NCBI RefSeq assembly: GCF_010672455.1
Contig: NZ_JAAHGO010000043.1
Span: 1 to 64,000, forward strand
Source: Okeania sp. SIO2C9
GTDB lineage: Bacteria > Cyanobacteriota > Cyanobacteriia > Cyanobacteriales > Microcoleaceae
Direction: 5' to 3'
Length of the DNA: 64,000 nucleotides
Each line of letters begins with the position of its first letter. Position 1 is the stretch's first letter. Below, piece by piece: positions 8,492 through 18,255 of the stretch. The position numbers were made by a program, and so were the translations under genes. The notes below the pieces were generated by a model. The model searched no databases and was not told the origin of the DNA. It saw nothing but the letters and a program-made list of their open reading frames with translations.

Positions 8492-9607
8492 GTGATTTAT
8501 TTGTATGGTTGTCAGCAACATCTAATCAAGGCCGATTATGACTTAAAATCAATTCTGGAGTTTATTTGTTCCGGGTCCCACAAGCTAACCAATTGTGGTA
8601 TTTATTATGGTCGTCAATTGTTTTTTAAAGCTCAGAAAATAATTGGTAAGTATGACCTAGAAAAAGAGTACAAATCAAATAAACATGTGTCAGCTTTGTA
8701 TTCACAGGCAGCCCAGCAAATACTTAGGTTTGTTGCTGAATCTTTTAAGTCATTTAAAGAGTTAAACAAAAAATAAAAAAAGGGTAATCTGCATTTTCAG
8801 CCAAGGATTCCTAGCTATCTTCAACAATTAATAATTAATTATTAATTATTAATTATTACCTCTTCTTTTCAAGGAGAGGATTGACTAATAATGAAAATTT
8901 TTTCTCTCTTGGTCGATTGGATATGGCGCAGGTTTCGGAGCCATCCCACCCAACGGGGAAGCTGCGAAGATCGACCGCTTGTTTCTCCTTTAAAGGAGAG
9001 GCTTTAAACCTTAATTATTCGGTAAAAAAGATGGTTTAGCAATGGTGACTTATCCCAAGCAAGCTTTAAGACTTGTTGGGAATAATATCAGAATTCCCCT
9101 GGAACGGTAAAACGATGGTTTAAATTGGACAGTTTTTTGATACCAATATCATCTAATCTACAGTTTTCAGAACTTAAAGAATTGCGTATACTACCACGTA
9201 ATCGATATTTTTATGTAGAGTTCGTCTACAAGAAAAAAATTGTAGTTCAAGAAGAATTAAACCCTAAAAATGTTTTGGGCATAGACCCCGGAATTAATAA
9301 TTGGTTAAGTTGCGTTTCTAACGTTGGTACTAGCTTGATTATTGATGGGCACAAGGTGAAAAGCCTTAACCAATGGTATAACAAACGGGTTTCCACCCTC
9401 TTTGAGGGTAAGCCCCAAGGTTATTGGGATGAGCAATTAGCCCACATCACAGAAAAGCGTAACCTTCAGATGAGAGATGCAGTTAACATTCTGCAAAAAT
9501 AGTTATCAATCATTACTGGTAAAGGTTTATTGGTTAACGCTGACTTAAATGGTGCAGCGAATATACTTGCCTCCGGCACGCTTCGCGAACGTAAAGTAGA
9601 GACATAA
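8492..9607 (+). pseudogene. tnpB pseudogene split by an R1 repeat
   Basis: The N-terminal part (8492-8776: YGCQQHLIKADYDLKSIL through SQAAQQILRFVAESFKSF) is a standard TnpB start. A TAA follows, then the same protein continues (FQPRIPSYL), is interrupted by an R1 repeat at 8820-9024, and resumes (KDGLAMVTYPKQALRLVGNNIRIPL). A frameshift near 9090-9120 leads into 9125-9502, which carries GIDPGINNWLSCVSN (first RuvC Asp region). After another break, LLVNADLNGAANI (about 9523-9570) is the C-terminal RuvC motif. The right-end hairpin follows at 9733. At least three disabling changes are visible, so no active nuclease is made. Sequence and end structure place it in the same group as the relic at 42-377. 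Confidence 0.85.
8820..9024 (-). repeat. R1 repeat inserted in tnpB pseudogene
   Basis: Runs from TTCAACAATTAATAATT to TTATTCGGTAA, the reverse of other R1 copies. TnpB-like coding sequence is continuous on either side (..RIPSYL before, KDGLAMVTY after), which fixes the element's limits to within a few bases and shows it is mobile. Confidence 0.85.
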
Positions 9608-9732
9608 TTAGTTATAAGCCTAGTCAAGGTCTGTAGGCAAGTTTTGACCCTTGCTACCAGATTTCCGATCTGGGAAACCAAAACTAAAAAAGCTACCAGA
9701 TGTGGCTAATGCCCCTAATCGTAGCAACAGTT

Positions 9733-9769
9733 GAGAATCCCCGCGCTTAAAAGCGCGGGGAGAGGTCAA
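9733..9769 (+). other. IS200/IS605-type right-end hairpin
   Basis: GAATCCCCGCGCTTAAAAGC and its inverted partner GCGCGGGG, then AGAGGTCAA: a perfect stem ending in the family's TCAA terminus, downstream of the tnpB pseudogene. Confidence 0.75.
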
Positions 9770-9814
9770 TATCCTTTATTTTCAGTTTACACTGGATAAT
9801 CTTTTTGCATTCCC

Positions 9815-10378
9815 ATGATTTCTCCTCAAACCACTTCTAAGAAAATAATTTTGGTCACAGGTCCTGCTCGCTCTGGTAAAAGTGAGTGGGCTGAAAATTT
9901 AGCTATGAGTTCTCACAAACAAGTAATTTATATAGCTACCTCTCAAGTTGATGGTCAGGATATAGAGTGGCAAACTCGAATTGAACAACATCAGAACCGT
10001 CGCCCTCCTGATTGGACTACTTTAGAAATACCTGTGACACTATCAGAAACTTTAACTACTTATGCAGATGAAGACTGTTGTATTTTGGTAGATTCTTTAG
10101 GTACTTGGTTGGCGAATATTTTGTCACAAGATGAATCAGCTTGGAATGAAACTTTAGCAGCTTTAATTGAAGCTTTATTAAAAGCTAATGGTGATGTAAT
10201 TTTAGTGGGTGAAGAAACAGGTTGGGGAGTAGTTCCTTCATTTCCTATCGGACGGCTATTTCGTGATCGCCTTGGTCATCTGATTCGTCGAGTTGGAGTA
10301 ATTTCTCAGTCTGTTTATCTGGTTACAGGAGGTCATGTTTTGAATCTGAGTACTTTAGGCATACCTTTGAACTTTTAA
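9815..10378 (+). CDS. cobU: Adenosylcobinamide kinase/adenosylcobinamide-phosphate guanylyltransferase
   Basis: CobU is a bifunctional enzyme of the lower-loop pathway of cobalamin (in cyanobacteria pseudocobalamin) synthesis: it phosphorylates adenosylcobinamide and then attaches GMP. The 187-residue protein matches the usual 170-190. Visible motifs: P-loop GPARSGKSEWAE at residues 16-27; VIYIATSQ; IEQHQNRRPPDWTTLE, containing the His that is guanylylated; CCILVDSLGTWLANIL with the Walker-B-like Asp; and GWGVVPSFPIGRLFRDRLGHLIRRV near the C terminus. The ATG at 9815 is followed by a short eight-residue extension before the first strand. It appears to be transcribed alone; the next gene on the same strand starts 141 bp later and is unrelated. 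Confidence 0.95.
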   Translation: MISPQTTSKKIILVTGPARSGKSEWAENLAMSSHKQVIYIATSQVDGQDIEWQTRIEQHQNRRPPDWTTLEIPVTLSETLTTYADEDCCILVDSLGTWLANILSQDESAWNETLAALIEALLKANGDVILVGEETGWGVVPSFPIGRLFRDRLGHLIRRVGVISQSVYLVTGGHVLNLSTLGIPLNF

Positions 10379-10519
10379 TTCTTAATTTATTATAAAGGAA
10401 TAAAATATTATTTTCACTCCCTAACTTTTCCAATGTTTAAAGTTTAGAATGAAGGTAGATGAATGAGGCTATTTATTAGCTTTGAAGTTCTATAACATGG
10501 AAAATATAGGATAAAAATT

Positions 10520-10969
10520 ATGGCATCCCACGATCGAGTCAAACAATATATTGCCTATTGGTTTCAGTTAGGTAAGAAAGTATTAATTAGGAATGGCCAA
10601 GAAGCTGTGAAACCTCAAGTCGTACTTTTAGGCGATCGCTACAGTCAAGATTTTGAATCATGCTGGCAACAAATTCTATCTTCTGGATCGGGAGATTGTT
10701 TTTTAGAGGGAACACATCAAACAATTGCAGAATTATTATCTCCAGAGTGGGACATTAGTGATTGTGCCCGTTGTTCGATGCCTATCCCATCTCGTGTCAA
10801 AGGAATGCCCCCTAGTTGTTGTCCATGTTTCGATTTACCTCACTGGCCTGATACTGAAAAACCATTGCCGCGATCGCCCATCAATAATAAATCATATTTG
10901 TTAGGTATTTGTGAGCGATTATTCAACAAGAAAGAAAATATTACTACTCATAGTCACTATTCTGAATAA
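10520..10969 (+). CDS. Conserved cyanobacterial Cys-rich protein of unknown function
   Basis: The 149-residue protein is not one whose role I know. The N-terminal 80 residues look like a folded alpha/beta domain (VKQYIAYWFQLGKKVLIRNG through CFLEGTHQTIAELL). A Cys/Pro-rich segment follows at about residues 89-123: CARCSMPIP, then SCCPCFDLPHWPD and LPRSPI. Four to five cysteines in CxxC-like spacing could bind zinc or an iron-sulfur cluster; that is an inference. I have the impression that this CARCSMP..CPC.DLP.WP pattern is common in cyanobacteria. No signal peptide or membrane segment is seen. It lies downstream of cobU with its own 141-bp upstream region; functional linkage is unproven. Confidence 0.75.
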   Translation: MASHDRVKQYIAYWFQLGKKVLIRNGQEAVKPQVVLLGDRYSQDFESCWQQILSSGSGDCFLEGTHQTIAELLSPEWDISDCARCSMPIPSRVKGMPPSCCPCFDLPHWPDTEKPLPRSPINNKSYLLGICERLFNKKENITTHSHYSE

Positions 10970-11368
10970 GAAGAGTTTAAGCTTCTTGGATATTTTGGAA
11001 AACATTCAATTCGTCAGAAATCACAAGTGTGTTTGCGCTGCATTCGGACTGAAAGTCAGAAATTAAAATTAGTGGGAGATTGTTACTCACCACAAATTAT
11101 CAAGGGAAAAAACTTCTGACTTCTGAGTTCGTTCCTATTTCTGACTTTCCTATAGCGGGGGTCGCGTCACCCTATTTCTCCGTCTAGAAATAGAGATTTT
11201 ATTACCGAAAATTCTCAGATAAAAAACTTCTGACTTCTGAGTTCCTATTTCTGACTTTCCTAGGTCATGCTGCACAAACAAGTACAGGGATAATACCGCC
11301 TTTTAAAAGTTTTCTGACGGGGTAAATTTGATGTCGAGAAAATCTCAAAATTCAAAATCTAAGTATAC
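10970..11368. other. Intergenic region with internal duplication
   Basis: AAAAACTTCTGACTTCTGAG and TATTTCTGACTTTCCTA occur twice (about 11110-11150 and 11222-11260). TTTGCG.TGCATTCGGA.. CGAAAGTCAGAA-type sequence recurs at 32380. No coding potential is seen. Confidence 0.5.
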
Positions 11369-14227
11369 TTAATTGCGAGAATCTACTGTTAATTCAGAAT
11401 CATTATTTGTTTCACCCTGCTCATTAATTAATAATGCTACAGGAAAATGATTCAGTACATTTCTAATCCATAAAGTATCTTCTTTTTCTTCTTTAAGTTT
11501 TTGTTGAGTAATTGCATTTTTCCACACCAAAGAAGAACCAGAAGGTAAACATATTCGAGTCTCACGCCATACTTGTTCTCCTAAAGGATTTTCTCCTTCT
11601 TGAATCAATTTAGTTAATAATCTGGGGGCTATAATAATTGCCGTACTATCTCCCCATTTTCTAGAGAAAGCAACTATATGATCTTTCAAACTACCCATAA
11701 CAAATAACTTTTGGTAATTTCCTCGTTGAAATAAATCCAAATACTCTCGGCGTGCCTGCAAAGCTTGGTAAATTAAAAACATTTTAATCTTACCAGTCTC
11801 TGGAGTTTGCAAAAGTTCCTCAATTAATCCTAAAATATCTGACTCTATTTTTGTCTTAATTTCCTTCAGAAACTCTGCTCTGTTTTCAAAATCAATAGGA
11901 CGACGGTTATCAGGGTCAACAAGACTCAAATCCCACAATTCTGTACCTTGATAAATATCAGGAACTCCAGGAGAAGTAAGTTTCAAAAAAGCCTGAGATA
12001 AAGAATTAAAAACACCATAATATTGAACCTTACGTTGTAGAGGTCGGAAAGCTGGTAAAAATTCATTATCTTCTGATTTATTAAGTAGATGTTCTACAAA
12101 CTTAATAAGTGAACTTTCGTAATCATCATCCGGTCTTAACCAACCTGTATTAACTTTCGCCTCTCGTATTGCTTTAATAATATATTCTTTAATCCTTTCG
12201 ACAAAAGTTGGATATTCACTTTCATCAACAGGAAAAGCACCTAACAAAGTCTGATATAAAAAGTACTCATCATTAGGTGCAGGAACATCTAAACCTGCTA
12301 CACAATCTTTTTGAGGAGCATTAATTTCCTGCCATTTCTGTAGATAACTTTCCCATTCTTCAGGAATTTCTGATAGTACATTAATTCGCGTTCTGACATC
12401 TTCCCCACGTTTTGTATCGTGAGTAGAAGTTCCACTCATAGTATGAGGCCAATACGCAATACGATGTTGATTAAATCCATGAAAATCTTCAACTGAAACT
12501 CCAAATTTACTAGGAGTTGAACCAACTTCATTGAGAGAAATAAGTCGATTATAAACATATAAAACAGTATCTTCTACACCCTTTGCCATTAAAGGTCCGG
12601 TAAATTGTTGTAACCGCATCACAAAATGTAGCCATTTATCTTGATCTTCCTGGTTTAAATGTTCATCAAATTCAAACAACAAAAACTTCTCAATAAAACT
12701 CAATTCATTCAAAAGTTCATTGATAAAGAAAGGAATTTTCTCTTTCGTTTTAGCAATTACTCTCTGAATACATTCTCGATCTGCCTTACTCACCCCTTCT
12801 TTACTAACATAAGTCCGATACACCGGAAACACCGACATAACTTCTACTAAAGCAGCTTTCAAACCAAAAATAGTAAAATCACTGGCATATCGATATTTAC
12901 TAGAAATATCTTTAAGTAAGTGAGCTAAATTATCAATATCTCCGGCTAAATGTTTGTTAATAATCAGCCTTTGGTTTTCATCAGCTAGCTGGCCATAGTT
13001 AGAAGTACCTTTAATAAACCGAGAATAAATCTGGTCGAATTCTTCCTCGTTAAAATGGTCACAAAAAATACCATTAACATAGTTTAAAAAATCATAACCT
13101 GTAGTTCCTTGAACCGGCCAATTAACAGGTAAATCTTCGCTGGGTTCAAGAATTTTTTCGACAACTATATAAGGAGCATTTGCTTTTTCTCTCAGTCTGT
13201 TTAAATACTGAGCAGGATCGTACAGTCCATCAATATGATCGATTCTCAGACCTGTAAATTTTTCCTCTTTTAACATTTCTAAAATTAGAGCATGGGTAGT
13301 ATTAAATACTTGTTCATCTTCTACTCTGACTGAAATTAAATCATTTACTGTAAAAAATCGTCGGTAGTTTAATTCTTCATTACCCACTTTCCAGAAAGAT
13401 AAGCGAAAGTATTGCTCGGATAATAATTTATCTAATAAGTCAAAACTTTCTGGCTTTCCTGGAACCCCGTTAAAAGTCTTTATATTGTCTTCAATGAATT
13501 CTTTAATATGTAGATTTTCATTCCATAATTCCCACAACATCCCTTTGATGAAGCTAATTTGGTCATATCTTTCTCTCCCCTCAGCTCCAGAAGGAATATA
13601 TTTTAAACTATAGAGAACTCCCTGTAATTTAACAAAATCCTGATTTTTTCTGCCTAATTTATTTCTTAATTTGCCGATATTGTAGGTTAAAACTTGAGTA
13701 TAAGAATCAATTCTAATCGGAAATTGATGATCATAATAGTTAACAGTTAATCCATTTTGACCGTAATGAAGTTTTAACTCTCCACTTTCCAAACAATCTC
13801 CATAAAATTTACCTAAAAAAGGTGCTAAAACTCTACCTTTGATACCTTCATAAGGATGATTCCAGTCAATATCAAAATAGTCACGATATTGAGATTCAGG
13901 ACCATTTTCTAAGACATCAACCAGAATATGATTTTGGCTGCTAAATGCCATGTGATTAGGCACAATATCTTGTAGCCATCCCATTTGATTACTTTTAATT
14001 TCTGTGGCTAGTTCAGCAAATTTTTCTTTCCCACCTAATTCAGGATTAAGTATATTAGAATTAACTACATCATATCCATGGTTACTACCTGTTTTTGCTT
14101 TAAATATAGGAGAAGCATAAATATCAGAAATTCCTAGTTCTGCTAAATATGGAACTATAACTTTAGCTGAATCAAAGCCAAAATTAGAAGTAAATTGAAT
14201 TCTATAAGTCGTTATGGGAATTCGCAT
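11369..14227 (-). CDS. treY: Malto-oligosyltrehalose synthase
   Basis: TreY rearranges the reducing-end alpha-1,4 bond of malto-oligosaccharides to alpha,alpha-1,1, giving maltooligosyl-trehalose for TreZ. The 952-residue protein is a GH13 enzyme of the TreY type: start IPITTYRIQFTSNFGFDSA, ASPIFKAKTGSNHGYDVV, QDIVPNHMA, nucleophile region GLRIDHIDGLYDP (about residue 325), acid region VVEKILEP (about 355) and SGTSTHDTKRGEDVRTRI (about 602). The internal insertions relative to ordinary alpha-amylases are the TreY hallmark. Slightly longer than the common 920-940. The ATG at 14227 directly precedes the conserved first strand. treZ and glgX lie upstream on the same strand, but treZ is 2 kb away across pseudogenes, so co-transcription is doubtful. 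Product: cytoplasmic osmoprotectant synthesis. Confidence 0.96.
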   Translation of the reverse strand: MRIPITTYRIQFTSNFGFDSAKVIVPYLAELGISDIYASPIFKAKTGSNHGYDVVNSNILNPELGGKEKFAELATEIKSNQMGWLQDIVPNHMAFSSQNHILVDVLENGPESQYRDYFDIDWNHPYEGIKGRVLAPFLGKFYGDCLESGELKLHYGQNGLTVNYYDHQFPIRIDSYTQVLTYNIGKLRNKLGRKNQDFVKLQGVLYSLKYIPSGAEGRERYDQISFIKGMLWELWNENLHIKEFIEDNIKTFNGVPGKPESFDLLDKLLSEQYFRLSFWKVGNEELNYRRFFTVNDLISVRVEDEQVFNTTHALILEMLKEEKFTGLRIDHIDGLYDPAQYLNRLREKANAPYIVVEKILEPSEDLPVNWPVQGTTGYDFLNYVNGIFCDHFNEEEFDQIYSRFIKGTSNYGQLADENQRLIINKHLAGDIDNLAHLLKDISSKYRYASDFTIFGLKAALVEVMSVFPVYRTYVSKEGVSKADRECIQRVIAKTKEKIPFFINELLNELSFIEKFLLFEFDEHLNQEDQDKWLHFVMRLQQFTGPLMAKGVEDTVLYVYNRLISLNEVGSTPSKFGVSVEDFHGFNQHRIAYWPHTMSGTSTHDTKRGEDVRTRINVLSEIPEEWESYLQKWQEINAPQKDCVAGLDVPAPNDEYFLYQTLLGAFPVDESEYPTFVERIKEYIIKAIREAKVNTGWLRPDDDYESSLIKFVEHLLNKSEDNEFLPAFRPLQRKVQYYGVFNSLSQAFLKLTSPGVPDIYQGTELWDLSLVDPDNRRPIDFENRAEFLKEIKTKIESDILGLIEELLQTPETGKIKMFLIYQALQARREYLDLFQRGNYQKLFVMGSLKDHIVAFSRKWGDSTAIIIAPRLLTKLIQEGENPLGEQVWRETRICLPSGSSLVWKNAITQQKLKEEKEDTLWIRNVLNHFPVALLINEQGETNNDSELTVDSRN

Positions 14228-14897
14228 AGTTAAATAGAGAGAATTAAGTGGTGATTAATTGACTGTTAAAAGTTTAAAATTTCACGTTTAACAGATAAAT
14301 ATCTGTTTTTCAAACATTTAGGAAAAGCATAAATCTGAAAATTTTCTAGTTTGGCTAAATATGAAACTATGACTTTATCTACTTACAAAGTCAAAACTGT
14401 AAGTAGATTAAATTCTATAATGTCGTTATGAGAATTCCCATAGTTAAATAGATATAATTATAGCAGTTTTCACTTATGTTGACTACAAAACTTCAGCTCC
14501 CACTGCCTTTCAGCTAAAATCTCTGTATTCTATGAAACATGAAAACTGCTATAAGTGTTGATTAATTAGTTGTTAAAAGGTAAGCATTTCCGTTTGTCAT
14601 GCTCCGCAAACAGCAATCAAATGCATGAACATATTCAAGCAAGAACTGAGGTTAGGTTATAGCCAATTTCATTAATGAATTTTAATTATCCTTGGTGGAT
14701 AATTCCCCTCTAGTATGATAATGAGTTAATAACAAATAGCTGATAGCTGACTGCTGTTTGCGCAGCATTCCGCAGGAAATGCTTACGTTAAAAGTTCAAA
14801 ATTTAACGTTTAACAGATAAATTTTTTTGAGATATTAAACTTTATATTTATTCTTCATGTAGCCCAAAGATAATTAAAAATTGATAGTAGTTAAGCT
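14228..14897. other. Intergenic region with repeat fragments
   Basis: Sequence just upstream of treY (14150-14240) is partly duplicated at about 14320-14450 (AAATATGAAACTATGACTTT, TCGTTATGAGAATTCCCATA mirror the 5' end of treY). An R5 fragment with GCTGATAGCTGACTGCTGTT and CGCAGGAAATGCTTAC lies at about 14740-14790. No gene is seen. Confidence 0.55.
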
Positions 14898-15834
14898 TCA
14901 ATCAAGAGAAACGCCTAATTCCCGAAAGAACCCTGAGTAATTCCGGACAAGAGCATGATTATTCTTTAGTGCTTCTGCCAAGGTAGAAGATGTTTGTTTG
15001 TTGCCAAAATAATAATAAATATAAGCAATTGCCAGATCCATAAGTCCTTTCATTAAATCCTTGTTAACATTACCGACAAAAATACAATCATCAAGTACCT
15101 CCGTAATTTTATTAATTACATCTATTTTCTCCGCAATACTAAAATCATCTTCTGCAAGTTTACCAAGAATAACTGATGGTATTTATTGAACTATTTTAAA
15201 ATATATAACACCATTAATTACACGATCAAAAAGTTCAATATAGGGCATAATTATACCAGTAGAATAAATTAACCAAGGAAGTCTCGATCTAGAGAAATCT
15301 TGATTAACAACAATAGTTTGATTGACACAAAAATCAGGCAAAAATTCTTTGACAATGTGTTGCCATACTTTTAATTTTTTTTGCTATATCAATGTGAAGA
15401 ATCTCAATGGGTTTATGTAGCCATGACAATGTAGTAATATCTCCATCACAAACATTAACATAGTCAATCAAAGTCTTACAGTTTTTTTGAAATATGTGTA
15501 AGTAGGAGTCTTGTTTTTGAGATTCTCTAATATTTTGGTAATAAATTTGTCCTCCTCTAGCTGCAACTTTTTGTTTTGGAGTTGTAAAAGCATCATAGGC
15601 ATAAATTCTAGATTTTTTCTCTAATACTTGTTGATTTTTTGATAATCCCAAAGCAAAGGGATATACTGTTCCTGCTACTCCTGAACCAAGATAGACTATT
15701 TCTCCCGCACCAGAGTAAAGGCAACGAGCGAAATACTTAAGAACTTTTCTTTCCCTTATGGAAGTCATGGAAGGAAGTAATTTTTGAAAAATTGGAAAAG
15801 ACTCAGAAAAAACGTTTTTTGGGAAATTTATCAC
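14898..15834 (-). pseudogene. Class I SAM-dependent methyltransferase-like pseudogene
   Basis: An ATG at 15834 opens a frame with a SAM-binding type core: GEIVYLGSGVAGTVYPFALG, IYAYDAF and IEILHIDIAK. At a run of eight T (A on the coding strand, 15375-15382) the frame shifts; in the next frame the protein continues KVWQHIVKEFLPDF, IVVNQDFSRSRLPWLIY, PYIELFDRV. It then meets one in-frame TAA at 15183-15185 and continues open to a TGA at 14898 (ILGKLAEDDFSIAEKI to FFRELGVSLD). Reassembled, it would be about 312 residues. Two disabling changes make it a pseudogene, unless the A8 run slips. HID.AK..VW...V..F.P.....VNQDF resembles the TylF/O-methyltransferase-like group; the substrate is unknown. 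Confidence 0.7.
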
Positions 15835-15964
15835 GAATTTTAAGTATTATATTAAATCAAGACTCAACAATAAACACTAAAATTGAGAAATGAATTTCAC
15901 CGAAAAATTGGGTAGTTACGCCTCGCTCTTGTAGGGCGACTTTTTATTTGCTGATTAATAGAAA

Positions 15965-16190
15965 TTTTATCAGACAATATTGATTGGCTGCTTTAAATCT
16001 CAACCAGTCAATATTCCTAAAATTACTATTGTACTTGACAATGGATACCACCCTGAAAAAATCATACAGAAGTTAAAGAAAATTTATCCGACGATTATGA
16101 CCAAGATTCGGTTTCAACTATCCCCCAAGCCATCAAAAGTGGAGAAAGAGAATCTTGGAAAAAACTGATGCTTAGGAGGTTAGCGATCGC
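15965..16190 (+). pseudogene. IS5-like transposase fragment
   Basis: ITIVLDNGYHPEKIIQKLKK, IMTKIRFQLSPKPSK and EKENLGK match the middle of an IS5-group DDE transposase as found in cyanobacteria (DNGYHP contains a catalytic Asp). Both ends of the gene and any terminal repeats are missing. Roughly 70 codons are left. Confidence 0.55.
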
Positions 16191-16208
16191 ATAGATACCA
16201 AATGGGTT

Positions 16209-18035
16209 CTATAAATTCTCATAAAGAGCAAAGCTTAAAGGACTAATTGTCACGGTTTGTCCAGATAATAATTTTTCAGGTAAAACAGCACCTTCTCCTA
16301 TCCATTCTCTATCTGAAGAATTAATCAGCTTTTGCCAATTTCCTATAGGTAGTTGAGGTTCAAATGTGACAGATTGCTTTTCAAAATTCATCACACTCAA
16401 TACACTACTTTTTTCTCCCCACCTGTGAAGCAATAGGACATTTTTATCTGCCAAACTTTGTACTTTTATTTGAGAGGTATCAAGTTTAGCTAATACTGGA
16501 ATTTTTTTCCGTAGCTCAATTAAGCGTTTATAAAAAGAACGCAAAACTTTATATTTACCTTCCCTAGATTTTTCCCAATTTAATTTAGAGTCCATAAATA
16601 CTTTTTCACCTTGAGGATCGGGCACTTCTCCAGACCAGTTAAAAGACTTAAATTCTTCTGCTCTACCTTTTCTCACTGCTTCAACTAGGTTAGGATCTCC
16701 ATGACTAACAAAATACAAAAAAGGATTTTCTTCTCCATACTCTTCTCCCATAAATAACATTGGTACAAATGGAGAAATTAAAACTGCTCCTGCTGCTAAT
16801 TTTAATCCTTCAAAATCTACTAAAGCTGATAATCTTTCTCCAATTAATCGATTACCTATTTGGTCATGGTTTTGTATACAAACTACAAATTTTTCTCCGG
16901 CAAAACCTAGAGTCGAATTACCATGATTTCTCTTACGGTGAGGTGAATATTCTCCAGTATAAACATATCCTTTTTTGTAAGACTTTTTCAGAGATTCTAT
17001 ACTCTTAAAATCAGAATAGTATCCAGAACTTTCTCCCGTTAAAAGACTATGTAAAGAGTGGTGAAAATCATCACACCATTGAGCATCATGACCAAACCCT
17101 CCATTTTCTTTTGAACGTAAAACTCGCACATCATTTAAGTCACTTTCCGCAATTAAATAACGTTTCCAACTACCATTTCTACTAAACTCTTCTACTCGGT
17201 CAGCTAACTGTTGTAAAAAAGGTTCAGCACTCATGTCATAAATGGCATGAATAGCATCTAAACGTAAACCATCAATATGATATTTATCTAACCAATACAA
17301 AGTATTTTCAATAAAAAAATTACGGACTTCATTACTATATGCGTCGTCAAAATTAACAGCATTACCCCAAGGAGTATGATATTTATCCGTAAAGTAGGGA
17401 CCATAATCCCAGAGATAATTACCTTCTGGACCAAAATGATTATAAACAACGTCCAAAATCACAGAAATGCCCATTTGATGACAAGCATTAACAAGTTGCT
17501 TTAGACCATCCGGCCCACCATAAGAATCTTGGACACCATAAAGATAAACTCCATCGTAGCCCCAGTTGCGATCGCCTGGAAATTGGGCAACTGGCATTAT
17601 TTCTATAACGTTTATTCCTAAATCTTTTAATTCTGGCAACCTCGGAATAATTGCTGCAAAAGTTCCTTCGGGGGTAAAAGTACCGACATGAAGTTCATAG
17701 ATAATCATTTCTGCCAAGGGGATACCTTGCCAAGAACTATCATTCCAGGTAAATTTTTGATGGTCTACTATTTTTGAAGGACCATGTACTCCTTGAGGTT
17801 GCCAGTTAGAGGCGGGGTCTGGTCGGTCAGTTTCTCCGTCTAATTGATAAAAATATAGAGTTTCCGGGTCAATATCTTTTGCTTCTCCTTGCCAATATCC
17901 CCATTCATCTTTTTGCAGACCTATTAACTTTTCTTGAGGATGTACAATATGTACAGCTAACTTTTCTCGTAGAGGTGCCCAAACATTAAATTGGCATTGT
18001 TTTTTTTCTGCTGAATAATGGCTACCAACTCTCAT
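16209..18035 (-). CDS. treZ: Malto-oligosyltrehalose trehalohydrolase
   Basis: TreZ cleaves maltooligosyl-trehalose, the product of TreY, to release trehalose. The 608-residue protein has an N-terminal carbohydrate-binding-like domain (MRVGSHYSAEKKQCQFNVWAP, residues 1-90), then a GH13 barrel: YELHVGTFTPEGTF, DVVYNHFGPEGNYLW, nucleophile GLRLDAIHAIYD (about 258), acid LIAESDLND (about 293) and QNHDQIGNRL (about 385), and a C-terminal beta domain. Length is typical. An AAGGA lies 12 bases before the ATG at 18035. Immediately upstream is a partial duplicate of its own codons (18148-18255) and then a frameshifted tnpB, so the native promoter region has been rearranged. It should act with TreY and GlgX in making trehalose from glycogen. 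Confidence 0.96.
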   Translation of the reverse strand: MRVGSHYSAEKKQCQFNVWAPLREKLAVHIVHPQEKLIGLQKDEWGYWQGEAKDIDPETLYFYQLDGETDRPDPASNWQPQGVHGPSKIVDHQKFTWNDSSWQGIPLAEMIIYELHVGTFTPEGTFAAIIPRLPELKDLGINVIEIMPVAQFPGDRNWGYDGVYLYGVQDSYGGPDGLKQLVNACHQMGISVILDVVYNHFGPEGNYLWDYGPYFTDKYHTPWGNAVNFDDAYSNEVRNFFIENTLYWLDKYHIDGLRLDAIHAIYDMSAEPFLQQLADRVEEFSRNGSWKRYLIAESDLNDVRVLRSKENGGFGHDAQWCDDFHHSLHSLLTGESSGYYSDFKSIESLKKSYKKGYVYTGEYSPHRKRNHGNSTLGFAGEKFVVCIQNHDQIGNRLIGERLSALVDFEGLKLAAGAVLISPFVPMLFMGEEYGEENPFLYFVSHGDPNLVEAVRKGRAEEFKSFNWSGEVPDPQGEKVFMDSKLNWEKSREGKYKVLRSFYKRLIELRKKIPVLAKLDTSQIKVQSLADKNVLLLHRWGEKSSVLSVMNFEKQSVTFEPQLPIGNWQKLINSSDREWIGEGAVLPEKLLSGQTVTISPLSFALYENL

Positions 18036-18147
18036 AAATTGAAATTTCCTTAGACGGTTAAGTTTTCGATCAAATATTATTTGAGAATATATATTTTTTA
18101 TGATTATTCAAACAATTATAATTGAAATTGATGAAATTGGGTTTTCA

Positions 18148-18255
18148 GTTTCTCCGTCTAATTGATAAAAGTATAGAGTTTCCGGGTCAATGTCTTTTGC
18201 TTCTCCTTGCCAATATCCCCATTCATCTTTTTGCAGACCTATTAATTTTTCGTGA
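18148..18255 (-). repeat. Duplicated 5'-coding segment of treZ
   Basis: About 105 bp match treZ coding sequence at 17829-17935 with only a few differences (both read CAGTTTCTCCGTCTAATTGA ... GACCTATTAA.TTTT). It encodes part of the N-terminal domain and cannot be expressed usefully. It lies between treZ and the right end of the tnpB element. Confidence 0.85.

Noticed and set aside
9739-9760. A GC-rich hairpin read as a Rho-independent terminator
   Set aside because: No T run follows, and the same hairpin with a GTCAA end recurs after other tnpB genes, so it is better explained as a transposon end.
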